Of a stretch of 64,000 nucleotides of DNA, positions 33,132 through 41,210 are shown one piece after another (the stretch's first letter is position 1; each line of letters opens with the position of its first letter). The DNA comes from Streptomyces sp. SirexAA-E. GTDB taxonomy: Bacteria; Actinomycetota; Actinomycetes; Streptomycetales; Streptomycetaceae. The stretch is taken from the NCBI RefSeq assembly GCF_000177195.2, contig NC_015953.1, positions 7,068,001 to 7,132,000 on the forward strand, in the 5' to 3' direction. The translations under genes were made by a program, and so were the position numbers. The notes beneath the pieces were generated by a model, which ran no database searches, was not told the DNA's origin, and saw nothing but the letters and a program-made list of their open reading frames with translations.

Positions 33132-34590
33132 GCCCCACGACACCGCACACGACTACGACGTCATCGTGGTCGGCGCCGGCGGCGCCGGCCTGGCGGCCTC
33201 CGTCTCGGCCGCCCAGGCGGGCGCACGCGTGCTGCTGCTGGAGGCCGAGGACGAGATCGGCGGATCCACCCAGCTCTCCGCCGGGCTGCTGACCGCCTCG
33301 GCCACCAGCGTCCAGAACAGCCTCGGCGTCGACGACTCGCCGCTCCGCATGTTCCAGCACTACATGGATCTCAACGGCTGGCGGGTCCGTCCCGGCCCCG
33401 TCAGGATGTTCTGCGAGGAATCCAGCAGCACCGTCGAGTGGCTGCTCGAACTGGGCGTCGAAATACCCGCCCAGGTCTCGCGCAGCGCCCACGAGCCGGG
33501 CCTCACCCGGGCCGGCGTGGAGGACGTCTGGCGAGGCCACGTCCCCAAGGACCAGGGCTACGGACTGGTGCAGGTACTCGACAAGGCCCGCGCACGTCTC
33601 CACGTGGACCTGGCCCTCGGCAGCCGGGTGGAGGACCTGGTGGTACGGGACGGCGCCGTCCGCGGCGTCCTCCTGGACGGTGAGGAGGCGACCGCACCGG
33701 CCGTCGTCATCGCCAGCGGCGGCCTCGCGGCCGACGCCGACCTGGTCCGCCGGTTCCTCCCCGACGCCGAGACCGCCGGGGACGCGCTGTTCGTGGTGGC
33801 CGCGCCCGGCTCACGGGGCGACCACGTCGGCATCGCCGAGCGGCACGGCCTCGCACTGTTCGGCCAGGGGTGGGGCCTGCTCCTGGTGACCGCCGAATTC
33901 CAGCGATACCACCACTGGCAGAGCGGATTCCCGCCCGCCTCCCGCATCCATGTCGGCCTCGACGGCCGACGCTGCATGGACGAGGACGCCCCGTACGCCG
34001 TCAGTCCGGGCATCCTCAAGGACCACGGCGGCTGGGTCTGGTCCGTGTTCGACGACGACGCCCGCACGTCGCTGCCCCCCGGCTACGCCGACTGGGACGC
34101 CGACCGGATCCTGGAGGAGGTCGCCAAGGGCACCGTCCTGCGCGCCGACACCCTTGAGGAACTCGCCGGCCTGATGGACGTACCCCCGGATCACCTGAGC
34201 GCAAGCGTCACCCGCTTCAACGCCCTGTTCGCCGACGGCACCGACGAGGACTACCTGCGCCACGAATCCCTCGCCGCCAAGGGCGCCGACCCGTACCTCG
34301 CCCCCATCGCGCACGGACCGTTCTTCGCGGTGCGGATGCTCCCCGCCGAGCTGGTCTGCACCCACACCGGCCTCGAGGTGGACGCCCGGACCCGAGTGCT
34401 GGGCACCGACGGCCGGGCCCTGCCAGGGCTGTACGCGGCAGGCGAGGCCGCCGGCGGAATCCTCGGCGAACGCTACGTCGGCGGTGGCAACTCCGTCGCC
34501 CACGCACTGGTGCTCGGCCGGGTCGCCGGCCGCGAGGCGGCCGCCCGTGCGGCCGAGTCGGCATCCCGGACCGAGGAGGGCCCCGCATGA
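33124..34590 (+). CDS. FAD-dependent dehydrogenase (fumarate reductase / ketosteroid dehydrogenase-like)
   Basis: A 488-residue flavoprotein of the FAD-binding-2 family. The dinucleotide motif is VIVVGAGGAGLAASVSAAQAGARVLLLEAE, followed by GGSTQLSAG; the C-terminal FAD segment is GLYAAGEAAGGILGERYVGGGNSVAHALVLGR. Members include fumarate reductases, 3-ketosteroid delta-1-dehydrogenases and urocanate reductases, which introduce or reduce C=C next to a carbonyl. The residue carrying out proton transfer is not assignable, so direction and substrate stay open. It overlaps both neighbours. Confidence 0.88.
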   Translation: MSEPHDTAHDYDVIVVGAGGAGLAASVSAAQAGARVLLLEAEDEIGGSTQLSAGLLTASATSVQNSLGVDDSPLRMFQHYMDLNGWRVRPGPVRMFCEESSSTVEWLLELGVEIPAQVSRSAHEPGLTRAGVEDVWRGHVPKDQGYGLVQVLDKARARLHVDLALGSRVEDLVVRDGAVRGVLLDGEEATAPAVVIASGGLAADADLVRRFLPDAETAGDALFVVAAPGSRGDHVGIAERHGLALFGQGWGLLLVTAEFQRYHHWQSGFPPASRIHVGLDGRRCMDEDAPYAVSPGILKDHGGWVWSVFDDDARTSLPPGYADWDADRILEEVAKGTVLRADTLEELAGLMDVPPDHLSASVTRFNALFADGTDEDYLRHESLAAKGADPYLAPIAHGPFFAVRMLPAELVCTHTGLEVDARTRVLGTDGRALPGLYAAGEAAGGILGERYVGGGNSVAHALVLGRVAGREAAARAAESASRTEEGPA

Positions 34591-35093
34591 GCCGCGCAGA
34601 CGACCGATTCGAGATCCAGAACGTCCTGTTCCGCTACGCACGGGCGGTGGACCGACTGGACTACGACGCCATCGCGGCCTGCTACTTCGACGACGCGGTC
34701 GATGTCCACGGCGGGTACACGGGGGACGCCGCCGGGCTCATCGAGGACATCCGCGCCCGGCACCGCACCATCGACTCCTCCCAGCACTTCATCTCCAACG
34801 TGCTGGTGGAGTTCACGGGGGAGCACAGCGCCGACGTCGAGTCGTACTGTCTGTGCTTCCTGCGGCAGGCACCCACCGAACCCGGCGGGGATCAGGACCT
34901 GGCGATCATCCGCTGCCGATACGTCGACCGGTTCGAGCGCCGCGACGGTGCCTGGGGCATCGCCGACCGGGTCGTCGTATTCGACGAGTCGCGCGTCGTC
35001 CGCATGCTCGAGGGCCTGGCCCCCGACTGGGTCGCGTCGCGACGTGACGGATCCGACCCCGTGTACAGCTGGGGGCACCGGAGCCACGCGTAG
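34587..35093 (+). CDS. NTF2-like (SnoaL-type) protein closing the operon
   Basis: A 168-residue NTF2-like protein: RFEIQNVLFRYARAVDRLDYDAIAACYFDDAVDVHGGYTG, then HFISNVLVEFTGEHSADVESYCLCFLR and RYVDRFERRDGAWGIADRVVVFDESRV. The conserved Asp/His arrangement (D in DRLDYD, H in QHFISN) is like SnoaL-related dehydratases and isomerases, including scytalone-dehydratase relatives. It overlaps the flavoprotein gene by 4 bases, so it belongs to the same pathway. Confidence 0.85.
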   Translation: MSRADDRFEIQNVLFRYARAVDRLDYDAIAACYFDDAVDVHGGYTGDAAGLIEDIRARHRTIDSSQHFISNVLVEFTGEHSADVESYCLCFLRQAPTEPGGDQDLAIIRCRYVDRFERRDGAWGIADRVVVFDESRVVRMLEGLAPDWVASRRDGSDPVYSWGHRSHA

Positions 35094-35173
35094 GACGTGA
35101 CGGCAGGGTCGTAGCGCCGTCGGTGCCCGGTGCCCGGTACGCGGGGGAGCGCGGGTCCCGGCCGACTTTCGTC

Positions 35174-35216
35174 GCGGGCCGTATCGGCGAAGGGCCATCG
35201 CGGTGATACGGCCCGC
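35174..35216 (+). terminator. Hairpin downstream of the catabolic operon
   Basis: Perfect 12-bp arms GCGGGCCGTATC at 35174-35185 and complement at 35205-35216, with a 19-base loop, 80 bases after the last stop of the operon. Confidence 0.6.
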
Positions 35217-35920
35217 GGGTCAATACCCCTGAGGGGCTGTCCCGTCATCCCGCCATACCTGGTGGATCGGCGTGCGGCGTCAGATGCGGTGCGTCGCAAG
35301 GCGTAGGGACGTCCGCATACGCATGGAGGCACCTCCGAGGCGAAGCTCTGGGGGAGCACCGGTCGCAGACAGCACCGCGGCCGCAAGTATGTCGGCCCCC
35401 CGCGCCCAAGCTCTGCACCCGATCAAACAGCCGTCACGCTGCTGCCGTGAGGGCGCCGCGCCGTCACGGCAGCAGAGACCGTTCGAAGCGACAGCAGCCG
35501 TTTACGGCGAAGTCCTCCGTTCGTCGGCATCGAGCCCGCGGAGCGTGCAGAGGCCGTACAGAGCCAACAGGGGCTTGGCGACCATCCATTCGCCAGGTCG
35601 GTGGTCCTCCGCGCGCACCAGCTTCTCGGCCGGATCAGGGCGCTGTCGCCGCAGGTACGCGCGGGGCATGGTCCGCGCCTGCGCCCCTCCGCCTTCTCCG
35701 CGCTCCCGTGCAGGACATGCGCGGGCCGGCGCACAGCGGGGAGCAGTCGAGCGGCGGGCGCACCATCCTTGCCGGGCGGCGGTCACCAAGATCATGAAGG
35801 CCCTTCGGTGCGCTGAACGTTTGCGATGCCGGGGGCTCGAAGGACCGTCTGGCCGACGGAGGGCCGCCGGTGCCGAAGGACCCTGCGGCGCGGGGTTGCT
35901 GCTCGGTCTGTGCCGCGCCT
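35217..35920. other. Gene-poor scar region
   Basis: No convincing gene in about 700 bases. GGGGCTGTCCCGTCAT at 35234-35249 resembles IS5-family terminal sequences, but no transposase follows. GGAGGCACCTCC near 35323 and a nearby CTCTGGGGGAGC belong to an inverted-repeat style common in streptomycete spacers. Several overlapping frames on both strands lack starts and motifs. Confidence 0.45.
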
Positions 35921-36091
35921 CTACCTTCCCGGGTGCGGGCCGTGTGCTGCCTGCGCCTCGGCGGCTTCTGCCAGGCCCCGCCCCGGTGCTGGTGGGTGGC
36001 GGTGGAGGGTTCCGGGGTTCTTGTCGGTCAGGACGTGGCAGCCCTCGTCCGTAGGCGTGATGACCCAGCCGTGGTAGATCCGTGGCGTGAG
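35921..36091 (-). pseudogene. Remnant of an SRPBCC-domain protein gene
   Basis: Directly after the monooxygenase stop, and in the same frame, 56 codons encode YHGWVITPTDEGCHVLT followed by KNPGTLHRH and LAEAAEAQAAHG. These fit the C-terminal part of streptomycete SRPBCC (START-like ligand-binding) proteins, with a stretch missing between the first two blocks. There is no start codon context, so I read it as a truncated, decayed gene whose 5' part was lost where the monooxygenase gene now ends. Confidence 0.45.
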
Positions 36092-37225
36092 TCACGAAGC
36101 AAGCTCAGTTCCGGTCATGAGGGCGAGCAGGCTGTGGGGTGCGTGGTCATCGATCATGATCGTGTAGAAGTCGTCGTCGTCCGCTTCTGCGGCGGCGACG
36201 CGGGCGAACATGCTCTGTTCGTGCGCGGTGAGCGCGGCTTCCACCGCGTCAGGGTGGGCGGCGAGGGCTTGGCCGAGCTCGGCGCCGTCCTGCATGGCCA
36301 GGTTGGCGCCTTCGCCGTTGGGCGCCCTCAGGTGGGCGGCGTCGCCGAGCAGGGTCACCCCCGGTACGCGGTCCCACCGGTGTCCGGCGGGCAGCGTGAA
36401 GACGGGGCGCAGGACCGGCGGGGTGTCGCTGTCGGTGATCAGGGCGGTGAGCTCAGGGGCCCAGCCGTCGAACTCCCTCGCCATCCTGGCGGTCAGGGCC
36501 GCGGCATCGGCGGTGTCGAGGTGGGCGAACCATTCCTGGGGCTTCCTCAGCTGCGCGTAGGTGTGCAGGGTTCCGCCGCCCTCGCGGTGGGCCAGCAGTC
36601 CCCTCCCGGGAGCGAGCGCGAACAGCGACCCGGCTCCGACCGCCTCCGCGGAGGCGGGGTGGCGGGTGTCGCAGTCGAAAAGAAACGTTTCCACACTGCA
36701 GACGCCGACGTACTGGGGAGGCGCTTCGGAGAGCAGCGAGCGTACCCGCGACCATGCCCCGTCGGCGCCGACGAGCAGGCCCGCGACGACGGTGGTGCCG
36801 TCGGCGAAGCTCACCTCGTGGCGGCCCTCGCCGAGTGCTCGCACCGCGGTGACCTTGTGCCCCCATCGGACGGTACCGTCGGGCAGCGAGTCGAGCAGCA
36901 GCTGCCGCAGCTCGCCGCGCGGCGCCTCGGGGCGCTCGCCCGTGCCGTCGTCGGGCAGGTCGAGCAGCACGTTTCCCGCCTGATCCAGGACCCGGTACGT
37001 CTCACGGCCGGGCAGGACCAGCTTGCGGAACCCCTCGAACAGGCCCGCGGACTTCAGCGCCGCCTGCCCGCTTCCGGGGTGGAGGTCGAGCAGGCCGCCC
37101 TGGCGGCGGGCGTCCGGCGAGGGATCCGCCTCGTGGACCGTGGCCTCGATGCCGTGCACGTGCAGCACGCGGGCCAGCACCAGGCCGCCCAGACCCGCTC
37201 CGATGATCGTGACCGGTGTCGTCAT
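36092..37225 (-). CDS. FAD-dependent monooxygenase, TetX-like
   Basis: A 377-residue flavin monooxygenase. It has VTIIGAGLGGLVLARVL (GXGXXG), then GGLLDLHPGSGQAALKSAGLF, very like the corresponding TetX segment, ELRQLLLDSL with the NADPH-side Arg region, GADGAWSRVR and GVTLLGDAAHLRAPNGEGANLAMQDGAELG. TetX-type enzymes hydroxylate tetracyclines and related polycyclics and so inactivate them; the true substrate is unproven. The ATG at 37225 has a GGAGGAAG site. It is divergent from a TetR regulator, the usual detoxification arrangement. Confidence 0.87.
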   Translation of the reverse strand: MTTPVTIIGAGLGGLVLARVLHVHGIEATVHEADPSPDARRQGGLLDLHPGSGQAALKSAGLFEGFRKLVLPGRETYRVLDQAGNVLLDLPDDGTGERPEAPRGELRQLLLDSLPDGTVRWGHKVTAVRALGEGRHEVSFADGTTVVAGLLVGADGAWSRVRSLLSEAPPQYVGVCSVETFLFDCDTRHPASAEAVGAGSLFALAPGRGLLAHREGGGTLHTYAQLRKPQEWFAHLDTADAAALTARMAREFDGWAPELTALITDSDTPPVLRPVFTLPAGHRWDRVPGVTLLGDAAHLRAPNGEGANLAMQDGAELGQALAAHPDAVEAALTAHEQSMFARVAAAEADDDDFYTIMIDDHAPHSLLALMTGTELAS

Positions 37226-37279
37226 GGTCTTCCTCCGAAAGCTTGTCGATAAAGCCTGTCGATCCGCACCGGATGCGCT

Positions 37280-37341
37280 TTGGATCGCCGCTCCAATAAA
37301 GCTAGCACGGCTTTGGAGTGCCGATCCATGCATGCGATACT
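37280..37341. promoter_or_regulatory. Tandem TetR operators and leaderless tetR promoter
   Basis: TTGGATCGCCGCTCCAA (37280-37296) and TTGGAGTGCCGATCCAT (37313-37329) are two copies of one imperfect palindrome, 33 bases apart centre to centre. The second covers a -35-like TTGGAG (37313-37318), 17 bases before a -10-like GATACT (37336-37341), which lies 6 bases before the tetR ATG. Binding would block tetR and, through the first copy, the monooxygenase. Confidence 0.7.
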
Positions 37342-37347
37342 CGGGGC

Positions 37348-38034
37348 ATGGTGAAGAAGACTGCGAAGGGGTCGGCGCGGGCCCCGCGGCGTACGGAGGG
37401 CCTGTCCAGGGATGTGATCGTCCAGGCGGCGACCGAGCTCCTGGACGGTGGCGGCGAGAGCGCGCTGACGTTGCGCGCCCTCACCGTTCGTCTGCGCACG
37501 GGTTACGGGGCGATCTACCACCACGTCGCGGACAAGGGCGACGTCCTCGCGGCGGCCACTGATGACGTCGTCGTCCGGGTGCTGGCCGGCGTGGTCGGCG
37601 ACGCGGACCCGCAGAAGGCTCTGCGCCGTCTCGCGCTGGGTCTGTTCGACGCGATCGACGCGCACCCCTGGGTGGGCGCCGAGCTGTCCCGGCAGCCGTG
37701 GCGGCCCGCGATGCTGGACTTCTACGAGAGCATCGGCAGGCTCCTGGACGCCCTCGACGTCCCCGAGTCGGCGCGCTTCGACGCGGCCGGCGCGCTCGTG
37801 AACTACGTCATGGGCGTTGCCGGGCAGAACGCCGAGAACGCTCGGCGCCTTGCCGGTGGCGATACGGATCGGGCGGCCTTCCTGGACGACGCCGCCGAAC
37901 GATGGGCGCAACTGGACCCCGACCGGTACCCGTTCGTGCACGCGGCGACAACACGGTTGCGCGAGCACAGCGACCGCGACCAGTTCATCGCCGGCGTCGA
38001 CATCTTCTTGGCCGGCATGGCGGCCCTGCGCTGA
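37348..38034 (+). CDS. TetR-family repressor
   Basis: A 228-residue regulator. The HTH region is RDVIVQAATELLDGGGESALTLRALTVRLRTGYGAIYHHVADKGDVLAAATDDVV; the ligand domain resembles TetR_C-type proteins with HPWVGAELSRQPW. It is divergent from the TetX-like monooxygenase and faces two tandem operators, so it most likely controls both genes and is released by the monooxygenase substrate. The ATG at 37348 fits a leaderless transcript; there is no ribosome site. Confidence 0.9.
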   Translation: MVKKTAKGSARAPRRTEGLSRDVIVQAATELLDGGGESALTLRALTVRLRTGYGAIYHHVADKGDVLAAATDDVVVRVLAGVVGDADPQKALRRLALGLFDAIDAHPWVGAELSRQPWRPAMLDFYESIGRLLDALDVPESARFDAAGALVNYVMGVAGQNAENARRLAGGDTDRAAFLDDAAERWAQLDPDRYPFVHAATTRLREHSDRDQFIAGVDIFLAGMAALR

Positions 38035-38153
38035 GGTGATCCGGTCGTCGCACCCCGCGCGGCTGGCGGTCGGCACCCTGGTCCGCGGGTTCAGGCGACG
38101 ATCCCTGGGTGATCGCCGGCCACGCGGGCTCGCGTGAGCCGAAGCGGCCGCGC

Positions 38154-38212
38154 GCCGTGTTCTTTCCTCTTGGGAAAGTACGTGGTACTTTCCCGAGAGG
38201 AAAGAACACGGC
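38154..38212. promoter_or_regulatory. 59-bp near-perfect palindrome (operator)
   Basis: Arms of 28 bases (38154-38181 and 38185-38212) pair at 27 positions; only 38171/38195 is a T-G. The centre is GTG. The inner part is GGGAAAGTAC / GTACTTTCCC, the outer part TTCTTTCCTC / GAGGAAAGAA. A -10-like TACTTT (38186-38191) is inside it, so a bound regulator would block transcription of the two following genes. It is 22 bases before the membrane-protein ATG. Confidence 0.8.
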
Positions 38213-38234
38213 CGGGCGAGGGCGGGGGAGTCGC

Positions 38235-38699
38235 ATGACGTTTCACGAGGTGCAGGACGCACTGGACGATGTCCGGCGCCGAGGCGCGCAGGCCCGTGCC
38301 GAGCACGTGCGCCACGGACTCTCCTGGCCCTACCTTCTTGCCGAGGCGCTGCTTGTGTTCATGGCGTTCGCCTCCTACGACCTGCCGAATCCATGGGGCG
38401 GGGCGGTACTTCTCCCCTCGCTGCTACTGGCCATGGGCACGATCGCGGTCTACCTGCGCAGAGCACCCGTCCGCATGCCCCTCACCTACAGGGGCGCGCT
38501 CCTCGGGGCAGCGGCCGGGCTGGGGCTGGTGGGACTGTTCCGGTTGCTTTCGGACGTTGCGGGCGCCGTCGGCGTACCGGCCCCGCACATGGTGTCGGCC
38601 GCGGCTCTGTGCGTGGCGGGTGTGCTGACCGCGCACAGGTGGGGAGCCACGGTCGTGGCGCGTGAACTGCGTGGAATCGACGGGAGCAGGCGTCGCTGA
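38235..38699 (+). CDS. Small integral membrane protein
   Basis: A 154-residue protein with a short charged N-terminus and about four hydrophobic segments (around residues 29-47, 51-73, 86-104 and 116-134). No named family recognised. The ATG at 38235 follows GGGGGAG by 5 bases. The next gene, a winged-helix regulator, starts inside its stop codon (TGATG), so the two are a coupled pair. A role as a sensor or a target controlled by its own regulator is inference. Confidence 0.75.
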   Translation: MTFHEVQDALDDVRRRGAQARAEHVRHGLSWPYLLAEALLVFMAFASYDLPNPWGGAVLLPSLLLAMGTIAVYLRRAPVRMPLTYRGALLGAAAGLGLVGLFRLLSDVAGAVGVPAPHMVSAAALCVAGVLTAHRWGATVVARELRGIDGSRRR

Positions 38700-39016
38700 T
38701 GGATGACGGCTTCAACGAGTTCCTGCATGTCCCCGCGCGCCTTGCGATCGTCGCGCTGCTGGCACCGACGAGCTGGACGGAGTTCGGTTTCCTGCGGGAC
38801 GCGATCCCCACCAGCGACTCGGCGCTCTCCAAGCACCTTTCCTCCCTTGCGGCCAAGGGGTACGTAGAGGTCCGCAAGGACAAGCACGCCGGCGGGCGCC
38901 GCACCCTGATACGGCTCACGCCTGACGGCCGGCAGGAGTTCCGACGCCACGCCGCGGCGTTGGAGCGGATCGTCGCGACGGCTCGCGCCCCGCAGGGCGG
39001 CGAGCCGGACGGCTGA
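38699..39016 (+). CDS. Winged-helix (MarR-like, HTH_34 type) regulator
   Basis: A 105-residue DNA-binding protein: FLHVPARLAIVALLAPTSWTEFGFLRDAIPTSDSALSKHLSSLAAKGYVEVRKDKHAGGRRTLIRLTPDGRQEF is a complete winged helix of the short MarR/ArsR-like group. It has no cysteine ligand set, so it is not a metal sensor of the ArsR type. It is translated from the stop codon of the membrane protein gene, and the 59-bp palindrome upstream is its natural operator (autoregulation, inferred). Confidence 0.85.
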   Translation: MDDGFNEFLHVPARLAIVALLAPTSWTEFGFLRDAIPTSDSALSKHLSSLAAKGYVEVRKDKHAGGRRTLIRLTPDGRQEFRRHAAALERIVATARAPQGGEPDG

Positions 39017-39096
39017 CCCGAGGAGGGCGGAGCCGCCGCGACGGGTTCACCGGCATACCGGCGACGCACCGGCCGGGCGCGCTCCCCGTCACGCCC

Positions 39097-39829
39097 TCAG
39101 CCCGGCAGGTGGACGCGCTCCGCGAGCCGGCCGAGGTGGTCGCCGTAGCCGCCCTGGGCGCGTGCCGTCAGGCGCGCCGAGGTGAGGACCGGGTGGCGCC
39201 TGGTGCGCAGCACGCGGTGGCCGCCCGTCTCGAGGGCGCTGACCAATGCGTGGTCCTCTCCGGCGGTGAGCGCAGGGTAGCCCCCGCACCGCAGGTAGGC
39301 GTCGGCTCGCACCCCGAGGTTGGCTCCGTGGACATGCGGGTGGAGGTCCGACGCGCCTCCAGGGTGGCGCCCGGCGGCCTCGTACTCCCGTAGGTGGGCG
39401 CGGATCACGTCGGCGAGCGCGGGAGGCCACCCCTGGGGGCGGACGGTGCCCACCACCGCGTCCCAGCCCTGCTCGGCGCGGGCCCGCTGATGGGCGAGCC
39501 AACCGGGCGGGACCTCGCTGTCGGCGTCGGTGGACGCGATCCACACATTCCCGGGGGTCCAGGCGGAGGGTGCGGAGCGCCAGTGCGACGCCGGCGGCTC
39601 TGGCACGCCCGGGGTTGCGGGCGTGCAGCGGGACGACCAGAGCGCCGGCCCGCCGTGCGACGGTTCGCGTCCCGTCGGTGCAGGCGTCCGCGGCGACCAC
39701 CACGAGCAGCCGGGTGGACGCGAGGGCGGGGTGCCGGGCGGCCCGGGACACGGCGGAGAGCGCCGCGGGAAGGAGCGTCTGCTCGTTGTGCGCGGGTATC
39801 ACCACCGCCATGCCCGCGATGTCCGTCAT
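39097..39829 (-). pseudogene. GT2 glycosyltransferase, split by a one-base frameshift
   Basis: The first ~95 codons read MAVVIPAHNEQTLLPAALSAV and LVVVAADACTDGT, the N-terminal half of a GT2 glycosyltransferase. The frame then changes at the five-G run 39553-39557 (five C on the coding strand). Removing one base joins LRLDPGN to VWIASTDADSEVPPGWLAHQ, restoring the DXD motif and the C-terminal half (HVHGANLGVRADAYLRCGGY, EDHALVSALE) to the stop at 39097. The restored protein is about 243 residues. It is last in the cassette and overlaps the methyltransferase by 4 bases. Genuine mutation, sequencing error or programmed slippage cannot be told apart here. Confidence 0.8.
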
Positions 39830-40443
39830 ACGAGCCCCTCGGCGGCGGCGGGTGAGAGGGGTGCGGCCCCACCGGGCAGGACGCGGCTGAAGGTCTGCAG
39901 GACGAAGTCCTCCTCCATGTGCTCGGCCCGCAGCAGCAGACCGGGCTCCTGTGTGAGCCGGTCGGCCAACTGTGTTCCGGTGTAGAGGTGTTCAGGAACC
40001 GGGTGGTTCCAGTGCACCGTGACCAGCGTCCCGCCCGGTTCCAGCGAGCCGGTGGTCCGTGACAGCAGCTCGGCCAGCTGCGGCTCGTCGAAGTAGTAGA
40101 GCAGTTCGGACAGCACGATGAGGTCGAAGCGTCCCTCCGGCCACTCCTCGGGCACGGCGAGCCGGGCAACCTCCACCTGGGCGAGGTCCGCGGTGCGCCG
40201 CCGCGTGGTGTCCACGGCGGAGGCGATCCGGTCGGCGGCGAGCAGGCGCTCGCAGCGCGGAGCCAGAAGCCGGGTCAACTGGCCCACCGAGCAGCCGGGT
40301 TCGAAGGCGCTACGGAACAGGGGCTTGGGCAGCGAGGCGAGGGTCAGTGCGTATTTGCGCTGCTCGTACCAGCGCTCCTTGAGATGCCAGGGATCGTCCA
40401 CGCCCTGGTACATGTCCTCGAAGTATCCGGCGGGGGTGCTCAC
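39826..40443 (-). CDS. NodS-like SAM-dependent methyltransferase
   Basis: A 205-residue class I methyltransferase. It opens YFEDMYQGVDDPWHLKERWYEQRKYALTLASLP, the pattern of the NodS group (N-methyltransferases of chitooligosaccharide Nod factors), followed by the SAM motif AFEPGCSVGQLTRLLAPRC, ADRIASAV and the LIVLSELLYYF block. The substrate is unknown but probably an amino sugar or amine, given the deacetylase next door. It overlaps both neighbours by 4 bases. Confidence 0.85.
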   Translation of the reverse strand: MSTPAGYFEDMYQGVDDPWHLKERWYEQRKYALTLASLPKPLFRSAFEPGCSVGQLTRLLAPRCERLLAADRIASAVDTTRRRTADLAQVEVARLAVPEEWPEGRFDLIVLSELLYYFDEPQLAELLSRTTGSLEPGGTLVTVHWNHPVPEHLYTGTQLADRLTQEPGLLLRAEHMEEDFVLQTFSRVLPGGAAPLSPAAAEGLV

Positions 40444-41210
40444 AGGAACACCACCTCACGGGGTCGCAGGTGGTGGGCGAGCTCCTCGGGAGGCAGGACG
40501 GCCGCTTCCTCCGGCCCTGGGCCCAGGGGCCGGATCTGCGAGACGAAGGCAGCGACGGCGTGCCGTTTCCGGGCCTGGACCTCCGCGGACAGGGGGAGCC
40601 GTGCGGCCCGGTCCCAGGGCACCCGGGGGTCCTCCGGTCGCCCCCAGTGCCACAGCCACACGGGGTACTCCACGAACGGGACGCCGCTCTCGGCTGCCGC
40701 TGCCCGTGCCGCACGACCGGCCGCCTCGTGGTCGCTGTGCACATCGGCCGTCCACGGCGCAGCGACCAGGGCGGCGCCGGAACAGAGCGGGACGAGAGCC
40801 CGTCGTACCTCTTCCTCGTGGCGGCCCACGCCGGAGTCGGGGACGTGCAGCCGCGCGATCTCCGCGTCAGGGGCGCCGAGCCGGTCCAGGGCGGTGCGGA
40901 TCTCCTCGGCGCGGACACGGGAGAGGTCGTGGGGGCGCAGGACTCTGCTGTGAGGGTGGGAGCCCTCCCCGTCCGTCACTGAGACCACGGTGAGGCCGTG
41001 CCCGGCGGCGGCGAGCCGGGCGATCGTACCGCCGAGACCGAGGACCTCGTCGTCGGGGTGGGCGGCCACCACGACGACCCTGCCCGGGGGCGGAAGCGTG
41101 AACTCAGGCAGGCTCTCCCAGCCCGGCCACGTCTCCCATACGCCCTCGTCGGTACCGGGAGCCTGAATGGCGTCCGCGTACGGAGGTGTGCCGTCGGTGA
41201 GATCGGTCAT
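40440..41210 (-). CDS. PIG-L family N-deacetylase
   Basis: A 256-residue zinc deacetylase. The metal-binding AAHPDDEVLGLGG motif and the second ligand block DVHSDHEAAGRAAR are visible. PIG-L enzymes remove acetyl groups from GlcNAc-linked substrates such as GlcNAc-inositol (mycothiol) or glycopeptides. The ATG at 41210 overlaps the acyl-CoA dehydrogenase stop by 4 bases. The mycothiol gene mshB is a relative, but this cassette contains no other mycothiol gene. Confidence 0.9.
   Translation of the reverse strand: MTDLTDGTPPYADAIQAPGTDEGVWETWPGWESLPEFTLPPPGRVVVVAAHPDDEVLGLGGTIARLAAAGHGLTVVSVTDGEGSHPHSRVLRPHDLSRVRAEEIRTALDRLGAPDAEIARLHVPDSGVGRHEEEVRRALVPLCSGAALVAAPWTADVHSDHEAAGRAARAAAAESGVPFVEYPVWLWHWGRPEDPRVPWDRAARLPLSAEVQARKRHAVAAFVSQIRPLGPGPEEAAVLPPEELAHHLRPREVVFL

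Noticed and set aside
35234..35249. IS5-like terminal sequence as an insertion element
   Set aside because: No transposase, no second terminal repeat and no target duplication could be found, so no mobile element is annotated.
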